Source: Mucidula mucida (lineage: Eukaryota; Basidiomycota; Agaricomycetes; Agaricales; Physalacriaceae). From it: DNA of 64,000 nucleotides. The position numbers and the translations under genes were made by a program. A model generated the notes under the pieces. That model saw only the letters and a list, made by a program, of their open reading frames with translations, had not been told where the DNA came from and did no database searches. This document shows, in pieces, positions 45,508 to 57,646 of this stretch (position 1 is its first letter; each line of letters begins with the position of its first letter). The stretch spans positions 107,844-171,843 of the forward strand of contig JADNYV010000067.1 of the NCBI GenBank assembly GCA_015501055.1. Reading direction: 5' to 3'.

Positions 45508-48500
45508 CTATATAAAGCTATTTGTCTCTGGTACATATGTCTGCCAATCTTGAATTTGTTCACCTAATGGTGCCCCACGCAGAGCTTCAGACCCACGTCC
45601 GCGCCCTCGCCCTCGAGACTGCCCGCCACGAGCACGTGCACGTGATGGTGCACCTTCACCTCGCCCGCGTCCTTGCGTAGATCCGCCAGTAGCTTCTGGT
45701 GCTCCTTGAGATTGTGGTTGGATACCGCCACGTCCATGTCCTCTTCCTCTGCCTTGTCCGCGTCGAGCTGCAGCTGATTGAGATGCTAGAGGATGACTAG
45801 ATCCTTGTTCAATAATTTCTTGATGATTGGCAATGGCGCGCTCAAGAACAGTCTCTAGAGGCAAGCCCGGATAGCGTCTGGAGCCTCGGAATGTATCCAG
45901 AACGACGGTGTTAGTCAATTGAGCAAGATTGAGAACACGGTCATGCTCAGTCTCGGGAGTGTGTGTTATCTCCCAGTCTAAACGTGTCCGGCGACGGCGT
46001 TCTTGAATGACTGGCTTCGTTTGCGTCACAGAGCAGTTGTGAGCGGCACAATTGTGAAATGTTGAGATGGCGGCCATGCAGTCCTTTAATAAACGCGTGA
46101 GTATCATCCATGTGAAGCAAGCAAATGTGGTTCTTACCTTCCAGTTGCACCATACTTCACTGTCTCCCCGAGTATCCAGTCGGGGCATTCGATAAGGAGG
46201 AGCGGTATCCTCGATATCAAGGGAGCAAGGCTTTATCAAGAAGCCAAGCAGACATTCGGGATCATGTCGTCGGACTTCACTCCAGATCTCCACAACTCGG
46301 CCAATGTGTACCTCTTCCTTTGAGTTTTCAGCATTCCGATGGAGATATGCAACATATCCACCGGAAACAGCGGTATCCTCATTCGCAAGGACAGCACAAG
46401 AGCATGCCTGAACCATGGTGGGAACAGAAGCATGCTGCTTGGGAAACACACGCGCCGCCCGAGTCGTCGACCACTGAACTGGTTTCGACTTGGGTTCGTG
46501 TCGGAATTCACCTGTATATCCTGTCAATCAATAATCAATTCGCACAGAGCTAGAGTAAAGATGTCAGACCTGCATCAGACACATGTAGAAGCTTCTGCAT
46601 GCCCATAAGTTGGACGAAGACTTTGTCTGTACCCAAATCAAGTATGGCCTGTCCAGCTCTTCGCAACTCGCCACTCTCTGGGTCCCGTAGATATCCTCCG
46701 CTGATGAGATGACGAACAGCATGCATGAAGGAGAAGGATATTCCTATATCAGCACTTGGAGCTAAGTGATTACTGTGAACGCTTCGCCCACGAATCACAG
46801 CATTGTAAGACTCGAAGCTTTCGGTTGCAAATAGAATGCCGGGACCGAATCGTTGCACATGTCTGGGCAAGTGAAGAAGGACATGAAACTTCGGTTTGTT
46901 GAACCACTGAGTATTCCAAAGAGCGGTGCATGCCAGAAAATCAAAGATAGCATCCTCTAAGCGTGTCTAGTCGATTGATTCAGCGAAAGCGATTCAAGAG
47001 ATATAAAGATACTTAGCATACAAGGTACTTGGTCTTATCAGTGATAATGGGTTGAAAGGCAAGCGGTCCAAGGCGAGAAAGTGCAAGCCACGCCTCGTAT
47101 GCGGGCTCTGGTACCAAGCCCTGAAGTATACTTGGCGCGAGTTGAAGAATAACACGGAAGTCACGGCCAGTTAAAGAGCCCGCGTACTGCACTAAAGTAT
47201 GTCCGCGAGGTTTCGTGATTCCCAGACCGTCGACGTTGAATGCGTTGATCCGAGCTTTCAGTATTCGCTTAGTCTCGTTAGTTTGCCGAGAAACTGCGTC
47301 GCGCCAGAAATACTTCACGAAGCCAAGGAGAATGACATGAAGGATCTCGACCGGCGAGTCTGAATTGACGTTAAGATCTGTAGGTAATGAGAACTACGAT
47401 GTGATGACATGTCAATGACACTGACCATAAACATAAAGAAGTGGATTAAACATGTCTGCGGGGAAGGAATCGCGAAGCTTCTTAAGTGTTTCCTTCAGAT
47501 ACGCGTCACCTTGCATAGCAGGATTCTGAGCGCGTTTCTCCTTGATTTCAGCACATGCCTCAGAGAGAATATCAGCGAAGTGCTGGAAATACTTATCCTT
47601 CACACCGGATGCCGTCGCAAACGTAGATGCATTCGAAGGGGCTCCGCGAAGAATTTCTGCTAGCTGTGCTTCAATGCCGGCAATAGTCGACTCTGTCGTT
47701 CGAGTATCTCCAACCTACGTGCCACATCAGTTTACATAGCTCACCAAGTTCAAATGCTTACTTACACTCATAAACTCGCGAAGTCTATCTGTCTCCTTCG
47801 CAGCACCTTTGCTTGCAGTGCAAACACGACAGAAGCACCGTCCAGTCATACCAATGTGCGACGCGAATTCGCTCTGCATCGGATTATCGCCGTTGATACC
47901 GAGGATCCAAGGAAGGAGGAGAACGAGTTCGCCGTATAGACAATCATATGCTTCGACCCCGCCCTTGCCTTGAATATCTCTGAAGATATTGCTCAGTGAT
48001 GCGAATGTTAAGACTGAGGATGCACTTACTTGAGCATCTCAATGAAGCCCTCAACCATTTCAAGCGGAGGCGCAATATTTGAGGTTGCGAGAAAGTGGAT
48101 GTTATAAATAAGATGCACATACTTTGGCGCCAGGCCTGCAAGCGTAATCAAGAGGGAATTGTGTTTATTCCACTTCTTTGAGACATTTCCCGAAGTATCA
48201 TCACAGTAAAGCCAGAGTGGTACAGAGAAGACTTGACGCCCGGCTGCTATAGCACGGAGCGGGTTTGGTGCAACGACGGGAACATCAAGATCATCAAGCT
48301 GGAGATCAACGGTTGTCCAGTTGGAACCCTTTCGTGCGACGTGAGTGATTTTGGAAGGATCCGGGAGACCGTGATAATGGTAGGAAAGTTGTAGCTCGTC
48401 GTAGGGCAATAAGAACGTCGAGACAGGAAGCTCAATACAAGCCTCGTCTCGTGAATCAATAACTAAAACAGCTTCCGCCGGATGGGTACGAAGCATCTGT

Positions 48501-49800
48501 ACCCTCGCCCAGAACTTGTCGTCTCGAATGAAGAACCGCGACGGAAGTACTGGACCATATTCGCCGTTGGGGCCGAATACAGCCAAAGTCGGCTCCATCA
48601 CGAAGTAGTCCTTGCCGTTATATCGAACCATTGGTGATGCAAGGGCTCCTGAAACCTCGGATCGCCATTTTTCAGCTTGAGAAGGCTCAGCAAGGAATTT
48701 GCCCGCATCCTCGGGATACACGGTAACATGTGGTCGAACTAAGGGATTCGCCCATTCCTGGTCGATAACATCACTATAAGCATTTTAAGAGAAAGTGTCA
48801 TATGTACGTGGGCTAGGATTTCCTTTAGATCGAGCAGTGTGTAAATGTTACCGAGTTTGCCATCCATCTCGGCAGGATTCCCACCAGCCAACTTGAGGAT
48901 ATCTTTACGACGCATCTTTATTTGTCGGACAGTGGGAATATCATTGACGCCGCACTTTTCAGCAAACCAGCGCGTTATGTTGAGTTCGGGTTCTGAGAAA
49001 ACCGCCCGCGGGAACGCGCCCATGCAGTCGAAATAAGCTTCCTAGTGAGGACACAGCGTCAAGCTTGCAACTGAACGGGTAATGAGAGGACTAACCTTGG
49101 CATTTTTCCAAGGCCAGTAGGCTCCATTGTGTAGAGGCTCGGTAACCGCGGCTTCCCCCTCTGTGTCGTCTTCAAAGAGCGAGAGTGGCTGATCGTCACC
49201 ACCCGTGCTGGGAATGGATCCACAATCGCTGTCTGAATCCGTTGCGTCGACAGTCATAGAGTTAACGCGCTGGTCGTCGTTCTCCCCAGCGAAGAGGGTG
49301 GAAGGAAATGGATTGGCATCATCAAGCCAGTGGCTTTCGGCGGGGTCATCCATATTGTGATCAGCCAAAGGTGACTGCCAGTCATCATAGATAGCGTCAG
49401 GTGGATCATCAAATAGTGCTGGCCCAGAGATGCCAATCACAGGAGAATGAAAGCTCATGGACGCGTTGGCGTCTTCGACCTCGATGTCGGCATCCAAGTC
49501 ATCAGAATCAATACCGGGCATCAGATCATCTTCGTCTTGTTCAGATGGCGCCGATTGGCCTTGAACACTGAGTCCTCTAACAAGTTCGATGTGTCTGTGA
49601 GATCCTTCATGTCGGAGAGCTTTGCTTTTCCACATCCAACGCGACGGAGATTCACATCCGAGGATACACATGTATTGACCGTGTCCATCAGTGACAAGGG
49701 CTGTCGCAAGATCATAGACAATGAAGAAGGATGAAAAGAAGTCACTGTACCTTTTGGATAGCGAAACATTTGGCGGGATTGAAGCAGCAAGTCGGTGATG
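45508..49800 (-). CDS. transposase-like protein of the 7.9-kb transposon, C2H2 N-terminus and RG-rich tail
   Basis: This is a multi-exon minus-strand gene. The N-terminal part has a C2H2-like finger (MCILGCESPSRWMWKSKALR ending HEGSHRH). Acidic linkers follow, then ITRWFAEKCGVNDIPTVRQI. The core contains VFSVPLWLYCDDTSGNVSKK with a DD pair, KYVHLIYNIHFLATSN, a CxC-x2-C cluster (GRCFCRVCTASKG), DSPVEILHVILLGFVKYFWR and FGPGILFATESFESYNAVIR plus HSNHLAPSADIG. Near the end are DCMAAISTFHNCAAHNCSVT and an RG-rich tail (RGQGRGRGHGRGG and later repeats). I recognise it as a large multi-copy mushroom family of probable transposase origin; naming the superfamily needs a search. The start codon is unresolved, and about seven exons appear open. 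Confidence 0.7.
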
Positions 49801-50084
49801 GTGCGAAAGCAGGTGCTGATCGGATGGACGCCAGTCGCGTGCCGGATTTGGCAAGTCGTGGACTTGGAGGGATTTCAGCTCCAAACAGTCCGATGATGTT
49901 TGGACAACTGGAAAATCTCTTAAAGTCAAGAATAGAGAGATTCATACTCAGAAATCTTCCTACAAATATATTTCAAGGTATATAAACAGCGAGGAATGTC
50001 AATGTTATCGCTCAGGCTTGAACCGTCGACTCAGCAAGCAAGAGCTACCGAGCTCGTGCCGAAACCTCCAGCCTTCTGCCAGCG

Positions 50085-50221
50085 TTGAGCCCACAAGATT
50101 CCAGGGATTGCCAATTCACGGGAAACCAGCTGGCGTTCCAGCGTGCTCCCGGCAAAAAACCCGCTGGAAATTCACAATCCGATCACCCAGCGGAATTCCG
50201 CTGGGTCAGCGTTTGGGGGTG
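50085..50221 (-). repeat. right terminal and subterminal repeats of the 7.9-kb transposon
   Basis: The outer 38 bp match the left end inverted. The segment CCCAGCGGAATTCCGCTGGG at about 50187-50206 is a perfect 20-bp palindrome. The inner part shares GGATTGCCAATTCAC with the left subterminal region. Confidence 0.85.
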
Positions 50222-50491
50222 TAACGAGTCTTGTGTCACCGGCGTTTGGTTCCAGAGTCCCACTGCCAGTGGCATTCTTCGGTGCGTCTTAAGCATAGCC
50301 TTCTGAGTCATACTTCACTGAGAGTAACGGACAAGTTCGATGCTCTGTCATTCCTCAAGGCCACAAAAATATGAAGGATCAATCTTTTCATAAATACTGT
50401 AGAGGGATGCAAAACTAACGCTACAAACCTATGGACCCTGTCGATGAGAAAATGCGATATGGTGGTAGTATGAGATACCATGCAACTCAAA
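50222..50491. other. short gap between the transposon and the zinc-finger gene
   Basis: Presumably the 3' UTR of the C2H2 gene; nothing else recognised. Confidence 0.4.
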
Positions 50492-51878
50492 CTAATTGCT
50501 ACGCGAAGTGGGCACGAGTCCCAACACCGCTGCATGCGCTAGCCGCTGCAGACTGTGGCAAGTGATCAAATGTCGACGAACATCGTACTGTTCAGCTCGC
50601 TGCACCGGGACATTGCAGTAAGGACAGACATGCTTGGTCTGTCTGTCGATGACATTCTTGCGGAACGAGCCCACCTTGATGGAATACGATCCTCCGTGCG
50701 CGTCCATGACGGTCACATTACCGTCATGCGCATGAGAATTCCCGTGGCCCTTGATTTCATGCTCCTGCAGGGGAACATCACAACGAGGAACTGCCGGGCA
50801 GCTGTATTCGGCGAGGAACTCTTCGAATATATAGAAGGCGGATGGATGGATGCGGGGGTATGCGGTTTTCAATTGAATATTGTTATATGGCATTCCTTTA
50901 CTGTTCAAAGAGCAAAGATGTTTAGTAAATGAACGTTAAATTGATGAGAGACGTACGTTTTTTCCAGGTGGTACCTGAACTACACTTAGCATCACCAATG
51001 GTCCGGCACCATAGTCGACTCGTGGTCGCTCATACGGCCCTCTGCAATGCGAGTCAGAGAGACTACAAGCAAGTAGATAATCAATACACACCTCGCTTCC
51101 TTGGTAGAAGTTCGGATAGGGCCAAAAGCTCTTTGCTTGTTCCTGCATCAAACTGATTAGGACAAATTTCCTCGAGGTGGACAGAAAGAGGGCGTACTGT
51201 TGTTGGGGACCGAAAGATCCCGCATTATGACTGTGTTGCTGCGGCTGGCATCCAATGCTAAACGCCTGAGATGCTCCGGCAAACAGGAAGGTAGCTCCGG
51301 GAGGAGGAGGAATGAACCACTGGGTCGGGAAAGTTTCTGGGCGACGCGGAGGTAGATATAATGGTTGCTGGTACCAGTTCCGGAATAGGCTAGCAGCCTG
51401 CTCGCTGGCAGCTGGGTATTGAGTGGTGCACTGGCCGACGAATGGTGTGATGCCGTTCACAGAAGGCTGAATATACTGAGATGAAAGAGCGTATTGAGGG
51501 TCGAGTGCCGTCCCATTGTGTGGAGCAACGTTTGCGAATGCGGTTTCCTTAGTGGAAAGGGTATATTGAGGCATGTAAGAGGGAGTGGGCAAAGGCAAAG
51601 GCGGGGTATATGCGTTGAATGGTACGTCGCTATTGGCTTTGAGAGAAAGCACGTCCTCATTATGATCACTGTTGGAAAACAATGAGATATTGCGGGTGTC
51701 GGTCTTGCTAGCATCAGAAAACTTGAGCCCCGTCGACGCGGCCGACGCGTCAAACAACTTTGAAGAATCTGTCGGGCATGCGGGGGAAGGTTCCTTGCGC
51801 TTCAATCTGCAGAACGATGAGAATATAGACAGGTAAAAGGCCAAAATTGAACACACAGCTCATGATCATCTTTGTCAT
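50492..51878 (-). CDS. C2H2 zinc-finger protein, probable transcription factor
   Basis: The start MTKMIMSC at 51876-51878 splices to LKRKEPSPACPTDSSKLFDA. A long Pro/Gln/Tyr-rich region follows (for example YTPPLPLPTPSYMPQYTLST and WYQQPLYLPPRRPETFPTQW). Later exons near 50940-51060 give GPYERPRVDYGAG. The C-terminal exon contains EEFLAEYSCPAVPRCDVPLQ, then a finger HVCPYCNVPVQRAEQYDVRR ending HLITCH (CxxC...HxxxxH), preceded by SFRKNVIDRQTKH, and stops at 50492. The low-complexity N-terminus with a C-terminal finger fits a fungal regulatory protein in the nucleus. The stop codon is only about 270 bp from the transposon end at 50221. Confidence 0.7.
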
Positions 51879-53562
51879 TGGTTTCGAGCTTGAAATTGAT
51901 GGTGGGTGAATCGAGGAGGTCGCGGTGGAAGTGAAGAGAGTGAGAAACTTGAATTTAGATGCTAGGCATTCTGACCTATGGAAAGTCCAGTTACCCAATC
52001 GGGCGTGATCACGGCACAAGGAGCGGTGGTCCTAGTGAACAATGGGCTGGGCGGTTCAATACATGACAACAATGGAATGACATACAGCTCTTTGTCCACC
52101 CGGCCTTGCCGAACGCGTCCACCAGAGAAACACGGTTAATACTTTCCCACATGTGCGCCACTTTGCTGTTCTTAGCGACGATTCCAAATATGGGCACGAA
52201 GGAAAAATATGCTGCCAGCATGGACGGGGTGAAAATTGTCGCTGCGCTGAGCTCTGCCTATGGCCGCTCCCCGGAGTCAAACTAATTTCTGTCCGAAAGA
52301 CTATGACCTGCGTATTTGAACGTACGAGCATGTAGAATTCGCCTCGTACACGGACACCTGAGATTGCGATTACTATGCGACGCGACACTTGAAATGAGAT
52401 ACTGTGGTCCAAAGATGAAATGAGAATGACGCGTCGGGGTATTCAAAAATTAGGGACACCTACCACTACAAACAACTTGAGATGGTTTCGAGCCGTGTAA
52501 TGGCGTGTTTCCCTTGTACTTCACCTTGAGAAGCCTTGGTCTCAAGTATGAGGCAGCCGTTACGATCCTGGCGGGCATAGACTCATTTATCGGCGCTGTC
52601 AGCCGCGCGCAAGCTGTTGTCCGGTTTCGTGGTATCACTTAGTATATAAGGTGAGCCTCAGATCCAGACAGCATATCTTCACTAAGATATTAGCAAGCGA
52701 AATTCCGCCAGCCAAGTCCTGAATGTCGAGAAGTCAAGCCAAACCTCCATGTGTGCTCCGGTTCTCGTCAGATACATATTGCCATGCTGAACTGCTGTAA
52801 CATGCAGCCAGCAAAGTCGACGTGTCGTGAATGCTTTGCATCAGGATACAAGAGAGGAAGAGAGGGCGAGCGATGACCGAACGACCTAAGGGGCAGACGC
52901 GTCGGTAAGAGCCGCGACGTCCGTTTTCCCACCGGCAGAACAGCAGAGAGACCTGTGTTGACATACTCTGCCTGTTTTCCTCAGATCATATTCGTAGTAA
53001 AGTAAACGTACGTGAGCTGAAGGTGACGATTTAAATACGAGCTCCTGCGTCGGAAGCGCCAAAGGTAGATTGGAAGACAGGATCAGGGACGGCAAGCACC
53101 ACCTGGTATCGAATTCGTTCTTTCTGTAACGCGTCTTGGGTGTCTTTACCCGAGTGCAAGTTGAACCGCGATCGGCTGGCGGGAGTGGGAAGGAAACTTG
53201 ATGGGTGGCTGTGCATCCCTACTGATTTTGCAAGGAAACGTCATCCAGCTACCGACCTCTGTTGTGCTGCTCCTTCTCTGTATGACTAGAAAAATTCGAA
53301 AGCAAACCGCTATTAATCGGAGATCGTCTTCGCCAGGTGAACGTGGAATTACGGTAACGCTGAGCGTTCAAGTCATGGTGGTCACATACGAGGGAATACA
53401 AGGTGCCTACAGAAGACAAAGGTTGCCATACAAAGAAATAGGACGTGTTATGAATCAAGAGAGTCGGGGTGTATGTAAACTGTACAGAGACTATGTGCAA
53501 GGTGCCGAAAAAGTCCATACTGTTACACAATGGTTACGCGGTAGGATTAGAAAAGTAATGGG
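51879..53562. other. about 1.7 kb, no complete gene; possible MYND-like remnant
   Basis: On the minus strand near 51965-52020, CRDHARLGNWTFHRSEC resembles the second half of a MYND finger (usual form C-x3-C-x7-H-x3-C with WxxH), but the first cysteine cluster and a full gene are missing. The rest holds only unsupported frames, including a plus-strand one at 53198-53713 that is antisense to the next gene's end. Confidence 0.35.
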
Positions 53563-54528
53563 TTACTCGCTCTTAATCCGCTTGGGGCTCGGCGGAGCAT
53601 CGTCTGCCGCATCCGAAGGGCGACGCTTGGCAACAACAGTCCGCATATGCACAGTGGCAGTACTGTCATCAGATGGCGAGGACGATCTAGAGATAGCGGA
53701 AGGGGGGTTATAATCAATGAGGGAACTCGAAGGAGGAGTGTTGGTCGAGTCTGTGGTGACTGGAGGGGTAGAGACGCCAAGGGCGGGTGCGTCGACAAGT
53801 GAGGATGATGTATGTTCCTCCAATGCGGTTTCCTGGACAGAGTTGACTGGCAAGGAATCAGAAACAGAGGCGCCAGCAGGTAATGGAACAGGAACGGAAG
53901 GTGTAGCGGAGGCGTCTTGTAGAATATTAGCGATCGAGTGAGCAGCCGCTGGGAGCGCGCCATCCCCTTCGCTCTCCGGGTGATATGCTTCGATCCTGGC
54001 AGCAATCTCCGCCCCAAGCTGCACATTCATCTTCTCACGATCCACCTCTTTCAAAGCCTTGGCAGCAGCTGCTGCTCTCGAGGCCGCTACCAGATGCGTA
54101 TACTGCGGTTCGGCTAGTCTCGCGTGCCAGAGGTTGACAAGCAACGCAGGGAAGCCGATAAAGCGCTTATGGACGCTGTCGTGCAGATGTGAAAGGTCAT
54201 TGTGCAGCGGAAAAGATAAGAGAGCTTCATGAAACTCGTCCACGCAGACGACGCGCCGCCTCCTGTGAAAAAGCTTCCCCCGCTTGAAATATGTATCGCT
54301 GAATAGATGCTGCATGAACGGAGTCTCCGCGACAATATTGGCGCCGTCTCGAAATTTTGTGACGAGGTTATTGTATTGGGAACTTGATATGACGGATTGA
54401 CTGTCAAAGTTGCTCTGCGTGATATATTTGTGGGCTACCGTCCGTGAGAGCTGGCAAGTTTCCGGTAGATGCTTGAGACGTGAACGTAAAGAGACGGGAG
54501 TATCTGGGTTTCGCTTGCCTTTGCCCAT
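53563..54528 (-). CDS. nuclear-type protein of unknown function with a low-complexity tail
   Basis: The frame is open from 54771 to 53563. I prefer the internal start at 54528 (MGKGKRNPDTPVSLRSRLKH) because the upstream part has poor coding character. The N-terminal half (321 residues in total) includes CQLSRTVAHKYITQSNFDSQ and GANIVAETPFMQHLFSDTYF, then HLHDSVHKRFIGFPALLVNL, which looks like a folded helical domain I do not recognise. The second half is Ser/Pro/Thr-rich and ends with a basic motif PPSPKRIKSE that looks like a nuclear localisation signal. No intron is needed. A real gene is likely; function unknown. Confidence 0.65.
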   Translation of the reverse strand: MGKGKRNPDTPVSLRSRLKHLPETCQLSRTVAHKYITQSNFDSQSVISSSQYNNLVTKFRDGANIVAETPFMQHLFSDTYFKRGKLFHRRRRVVCVDEFHEALLSFPLHNDLSHLHDSVHKRFIGFPALLVNLWHARLAEPQYTHLVAASRAAAAAKALKEVDREKMNVQLGAEIAARIEAYHPESEGDGALPAAAHSIANILQDASATPSVPVPLPAGASVSDSLPVNSVQETALEEHTSSSLVDAPALGVSTPPVTTDSTNTPPSSSLIDYNPPSAISRSSSPSDDSTATVHMRTVVAKRRPSDAADDAPPSPKRIKSE

Positions 54529-54771
54529 TGCGCGGTGACGTCGGACGAGGATGACGGAAGGAAGAAAGGTTTTGAGAGTCACATGATAACTAAAAATTCG
54601 TCTTGGGAATCTGGGTACTTGCATAGTTTGTTGATAGTCTGTTGACTCAAGTCGGTAGTTGGTAGTATGCCAGTGGTACCTGTGCATAGCTTGTTCGAGT
54701 ACCCAGATAGTGTCCATCTCCACCGCACTTAAGAGTGTATTGCACATAATGCTAAGCGGCTTTAGGGGCAT

Positions 54772-55783
54772 TGATAGTAGCCAGGTAACCTGGCTACATT
54801 GATAGCACAGTTACGGAGACACACACTGTAATGCATAGTGTGTAATCCGCCTGTGCTGAAGAGAGAATGCATTTTGGTGTACATCAAGAGTGTAGATGCT
54901 CCTTTTGATCTACAAGAAGGGAGAAGCATTGATCAGATAGACTGGCGTCGGCGGCGGTGAAGGTAATCCGTTTAGGAGCTGTAGCGAAATTCTGTCAAGC
55001 GGCCAAGTCCAGACCTGGCGCAGTAGACACAACAGAGCTTTTTACCGAGTCAGAGTAGGAGAATAGACTTGCTGAAGAATTCTTGCTGTTTCGACAGTAT
55101 ATATACGCAGAGCTTTAGCAACGGTTCGAGACTTGAGAGTAATAACTCTATGGAATGCCAGGCAATGCCTATAATTTGCGAAGATGGGAGGAGCAGACAG
55201 ACGGTGCAGCGTGGGAACTATACATGCAGGATCATTTGTAAGGCATGAACGAGTCACGATTTCGTCTTCATGAAAGCGAGTACATTAACAAGACGTGAGA
55301 TACTCGTTGGCAAGCTTCCGACTGGCTCACTTTCCCAGAAGTTTTCTCTCTTCCTTCTTTTTGACTTATATACCATCCTTCTTTTCTAGTTCTACCAGGC
55401 GCCCTTTCTCTGGCTCTGGCCGGGACCACTGCAAGTGGCACACGTACACGTCCTAACAGAGGTCACCGCTTCCCTCGCTCTCACACCTGAGAGGCGGAAG
55501 ATCTCGCAGCCAGTCTCCAGAAAGCCGATCTGCATCCAGCACTTTGTTGTCTAGCGGCAGGGAATTTGCCGACATCAGAACGAACCTTCGTCGGTGACTC
55601 TGTCTGCATCTGAACCCAACTTATAGTTCAGCTCTACATGGCCAGCAGTACGTAGTCCATGACGCTCCACGCTTTGAAATTCCTGGTCGAGTGCTTTCCC
55701 AACGGAATCCTCAAACCACTCACCGCCAGGAAACATTTTACACTTTGATTCAGTTTGAGATCTATGCTAATAGGGAATCGTGA
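54772..55783. other. intergenic, no gene recognised
   Basis: About 1 kb upstream of the preceding gene and downstream of the F-box gene, with no recognisable motif. Confidence 0.5.
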
Positions 55784-57646
55784 CTAGATACAATCGCAAA
55801 TATCGTCTAGACCTTCCAAGCCCTCCTGCCGGTCGTCACTTTCCTCCTGCCTCTCTCCAGGCTCCCTAAATCTCATTACGACACCGTCATAGTAGAACTT
55901 GATCGACTCAAGGTCCTGCAGCTGACTTTGCTCCTGAATAGACAAAGCCCACGTCTCCGAATTGTACATCAACATCTTCAACGAAAAAACACGCAAGTCG
56001 GAGATGTATTTGCCCCGCACCGTAACCGCTTCAACAACAAGAGGAATGAAGCTAAACCTGCGGGGTTGGATGTCCTCGTCAAATTCGAAACTGGCAGCGT
56101 AGGCCTCATGCGCCGGCTCCATATCACATAGCCAGTAAGACGCCACAATCGTAAGTCGCAGATCCTGCAAAACAGGAAGAAAGGAAAACGTCGTTGCCTC
56201 TGGCCGACTTCCTAAGGCTGAGAAGAGCTGGCAGAGGACACCGTCCCGCTCCACCCCTTCCGACCATAGGACACGCATATCGAGGGCCTCCAGCGTCGGA
56301 ACGTTGTGTAAAACGTGCATGAACTGGTCGACTAACATCAAGTCGTACGAGAACACCAGAGACACAAGCGGACATCGTGAAGCCGACAACATATTCGACA
56401 CATGGTCGAGGATCATTCCACTCATTTTGACGTCGAAGGTTGATTCGACATATTCGTTCGTCGCCCCAACAAATTCCTCGATAGGGTCTCCTATAGCAAG
56501 GACACGCAGCGACGGGAAAGCGAATGCATTGAACAGCTCTATCTGTGATGCGACGAGGTGTGTTACACCGTCGTGTTCGACGCGGTCTGAAGCTAAGAAT
56601 TCGACATCGAATCGGAGCTTATTAACGAGTTCACAGCGTTCAAGAAGTGGGAATTTCGCCTTTGATAACAAGAGATGATGCTTCCACAAGTCCGGGGAGT
56701 AGCAATAGTCGGAATGACACACGAGTTGTCGAATTTGCCGAAAGGGAAGAGGGACAATCTCAAGAAACGTTGAGAAATCTTCTGACACGGTTCGCAAGTC
56801 CACAGTTTCCAGCAAAGGAGCGGTGAGAAGTGCCGTATAGGCCTTTGAATGGTCGTCAAACGGACCCGATAAATATCCTCGTAGCGTGAGGGACCGAAGA
56901 ACAGGCAAGTTCCCTTCCAAACGAGGCAGTAGTGACTCCAGGAACACATTCAGCTCGTCGCCATTGTCGACAACGGTAAGACTCTCCCATCTAGAGGAGG
57001 ATGGGGTGAAGATGTCAAATAACCGGCTGAAGGCCTGTTGTCGGCTCCTATAGGACGATAGTTTCAATGTCATGTGGATATGACGAGAGGCACATAAACG
57101 AAGCGCATCCATGAAGACATTTGTTTGGAACGTATCATCGTGTAGATCAATGACCATGTTGCACCATAGTCGGGAACAGCCCTCGACGATGCTCGCCCAT
57201 TTTCTGCATACAGCCCTAAGCTTCCAGGGTCCCGCTTCTACCCGCGCAACTCTGTAACTCGGAGCGTAGGCATGGAGGAATATCTCTAGAAGGATCTCGT
57301 TGGGTAGCCGCCTGAAAGATGAAAGCGCTCCGCCATGCTCGGTTGAGAGAGTGTTTAGAATTAACTGGCGCATGCGCAGCAACCGCAACGCTTTTTGCAA
57401 ATTGTCAATGTCTTGTGTGATGTGTGAGAGTGCAAGATCGATGTGTTCTTTGGACGACGCGATTGATGTAGCTTGCAGCGATGTGGGTTCGTCGTTATGG
57501 GATAGAACAGCCTTAAGAGCGCTATCGCGGAAGAATGACTCGATCCAGTCGTACGGGGAACATATATCGCGAATGAGACTCGGGCTATATGTGGAGCGAC
57601 TATGAGCTCATGATAGGGAGACGTCGATTGTTACTCACTTCATCAT
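55784..57646 (-). CDS. F-box protein with LRR-like C-terminal region
   Basis: The main exon runs to the stop at 55784. A short first exon (MMN, start 57646) joins through a GT-AG intron (about 57603-57638) to RSTYSPSLIRDICSPYDWIE. A helical segment (HIDLALSHITQDIDNLQKAL) precedes the F-box: FRRLPNEILLEIFLHAYAPS, then PWKLRAVCRKWASIVEGCSR with LWCNMVI. The C-terminal 400 residues contain irregular leucine-rich repeats, for example LPVLRSLTLRGYLSG and FPSLRVLAIGDPIEE. About 600 residues. F-box proteins recruit substrates to SCF ubiquitin ligases. This layout, with an N-terminal coiled coil before the F-box, is a huge mushroom family with unknown targets. No defect was seen. Confidence 0.8.

Larger units (their letters stand above)
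42350..50221. mobile_element. 7.9-kb DNA transposon with TIRs and three genes (CMC-like?)
   Basis: The ends are CACCCCCAAACGCTGACCCA reading inwards from both sides. The inverted repeat continues for about 38 bp with one mismatch. The element is flanked on both sides by TA (42348-42349 and 50222-50223), which may be a 2-bp duplication or part of the repeat. Subterminal regions share short motifs, including GTGAATTGGCAATCCCTGGA on both sides in inverted orientation and tandem copies of GACGCTGGAT. Inside are a transposase-like gene (minus) and two accessory genes transcribed divergently from a 122-bp spacer. The near-perfect ends and open frames suggest a recent insertion. Superfamily assignment (CACTA/CMC-type versus another) is uncertain. 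Confidence 0.8.

Noticed and set aside
51965..52020. MYND finger gene
   Set aside because: Only the second half of the cysteine/His pattern is present and no exon chain supports it; kept as a note in the gap description.
53198..53713. 171-codon plus-strand frame
   Set aside because: Overlaps the end of the minus-strand gene ending at 53563 and has no motif or homology that I recognise.
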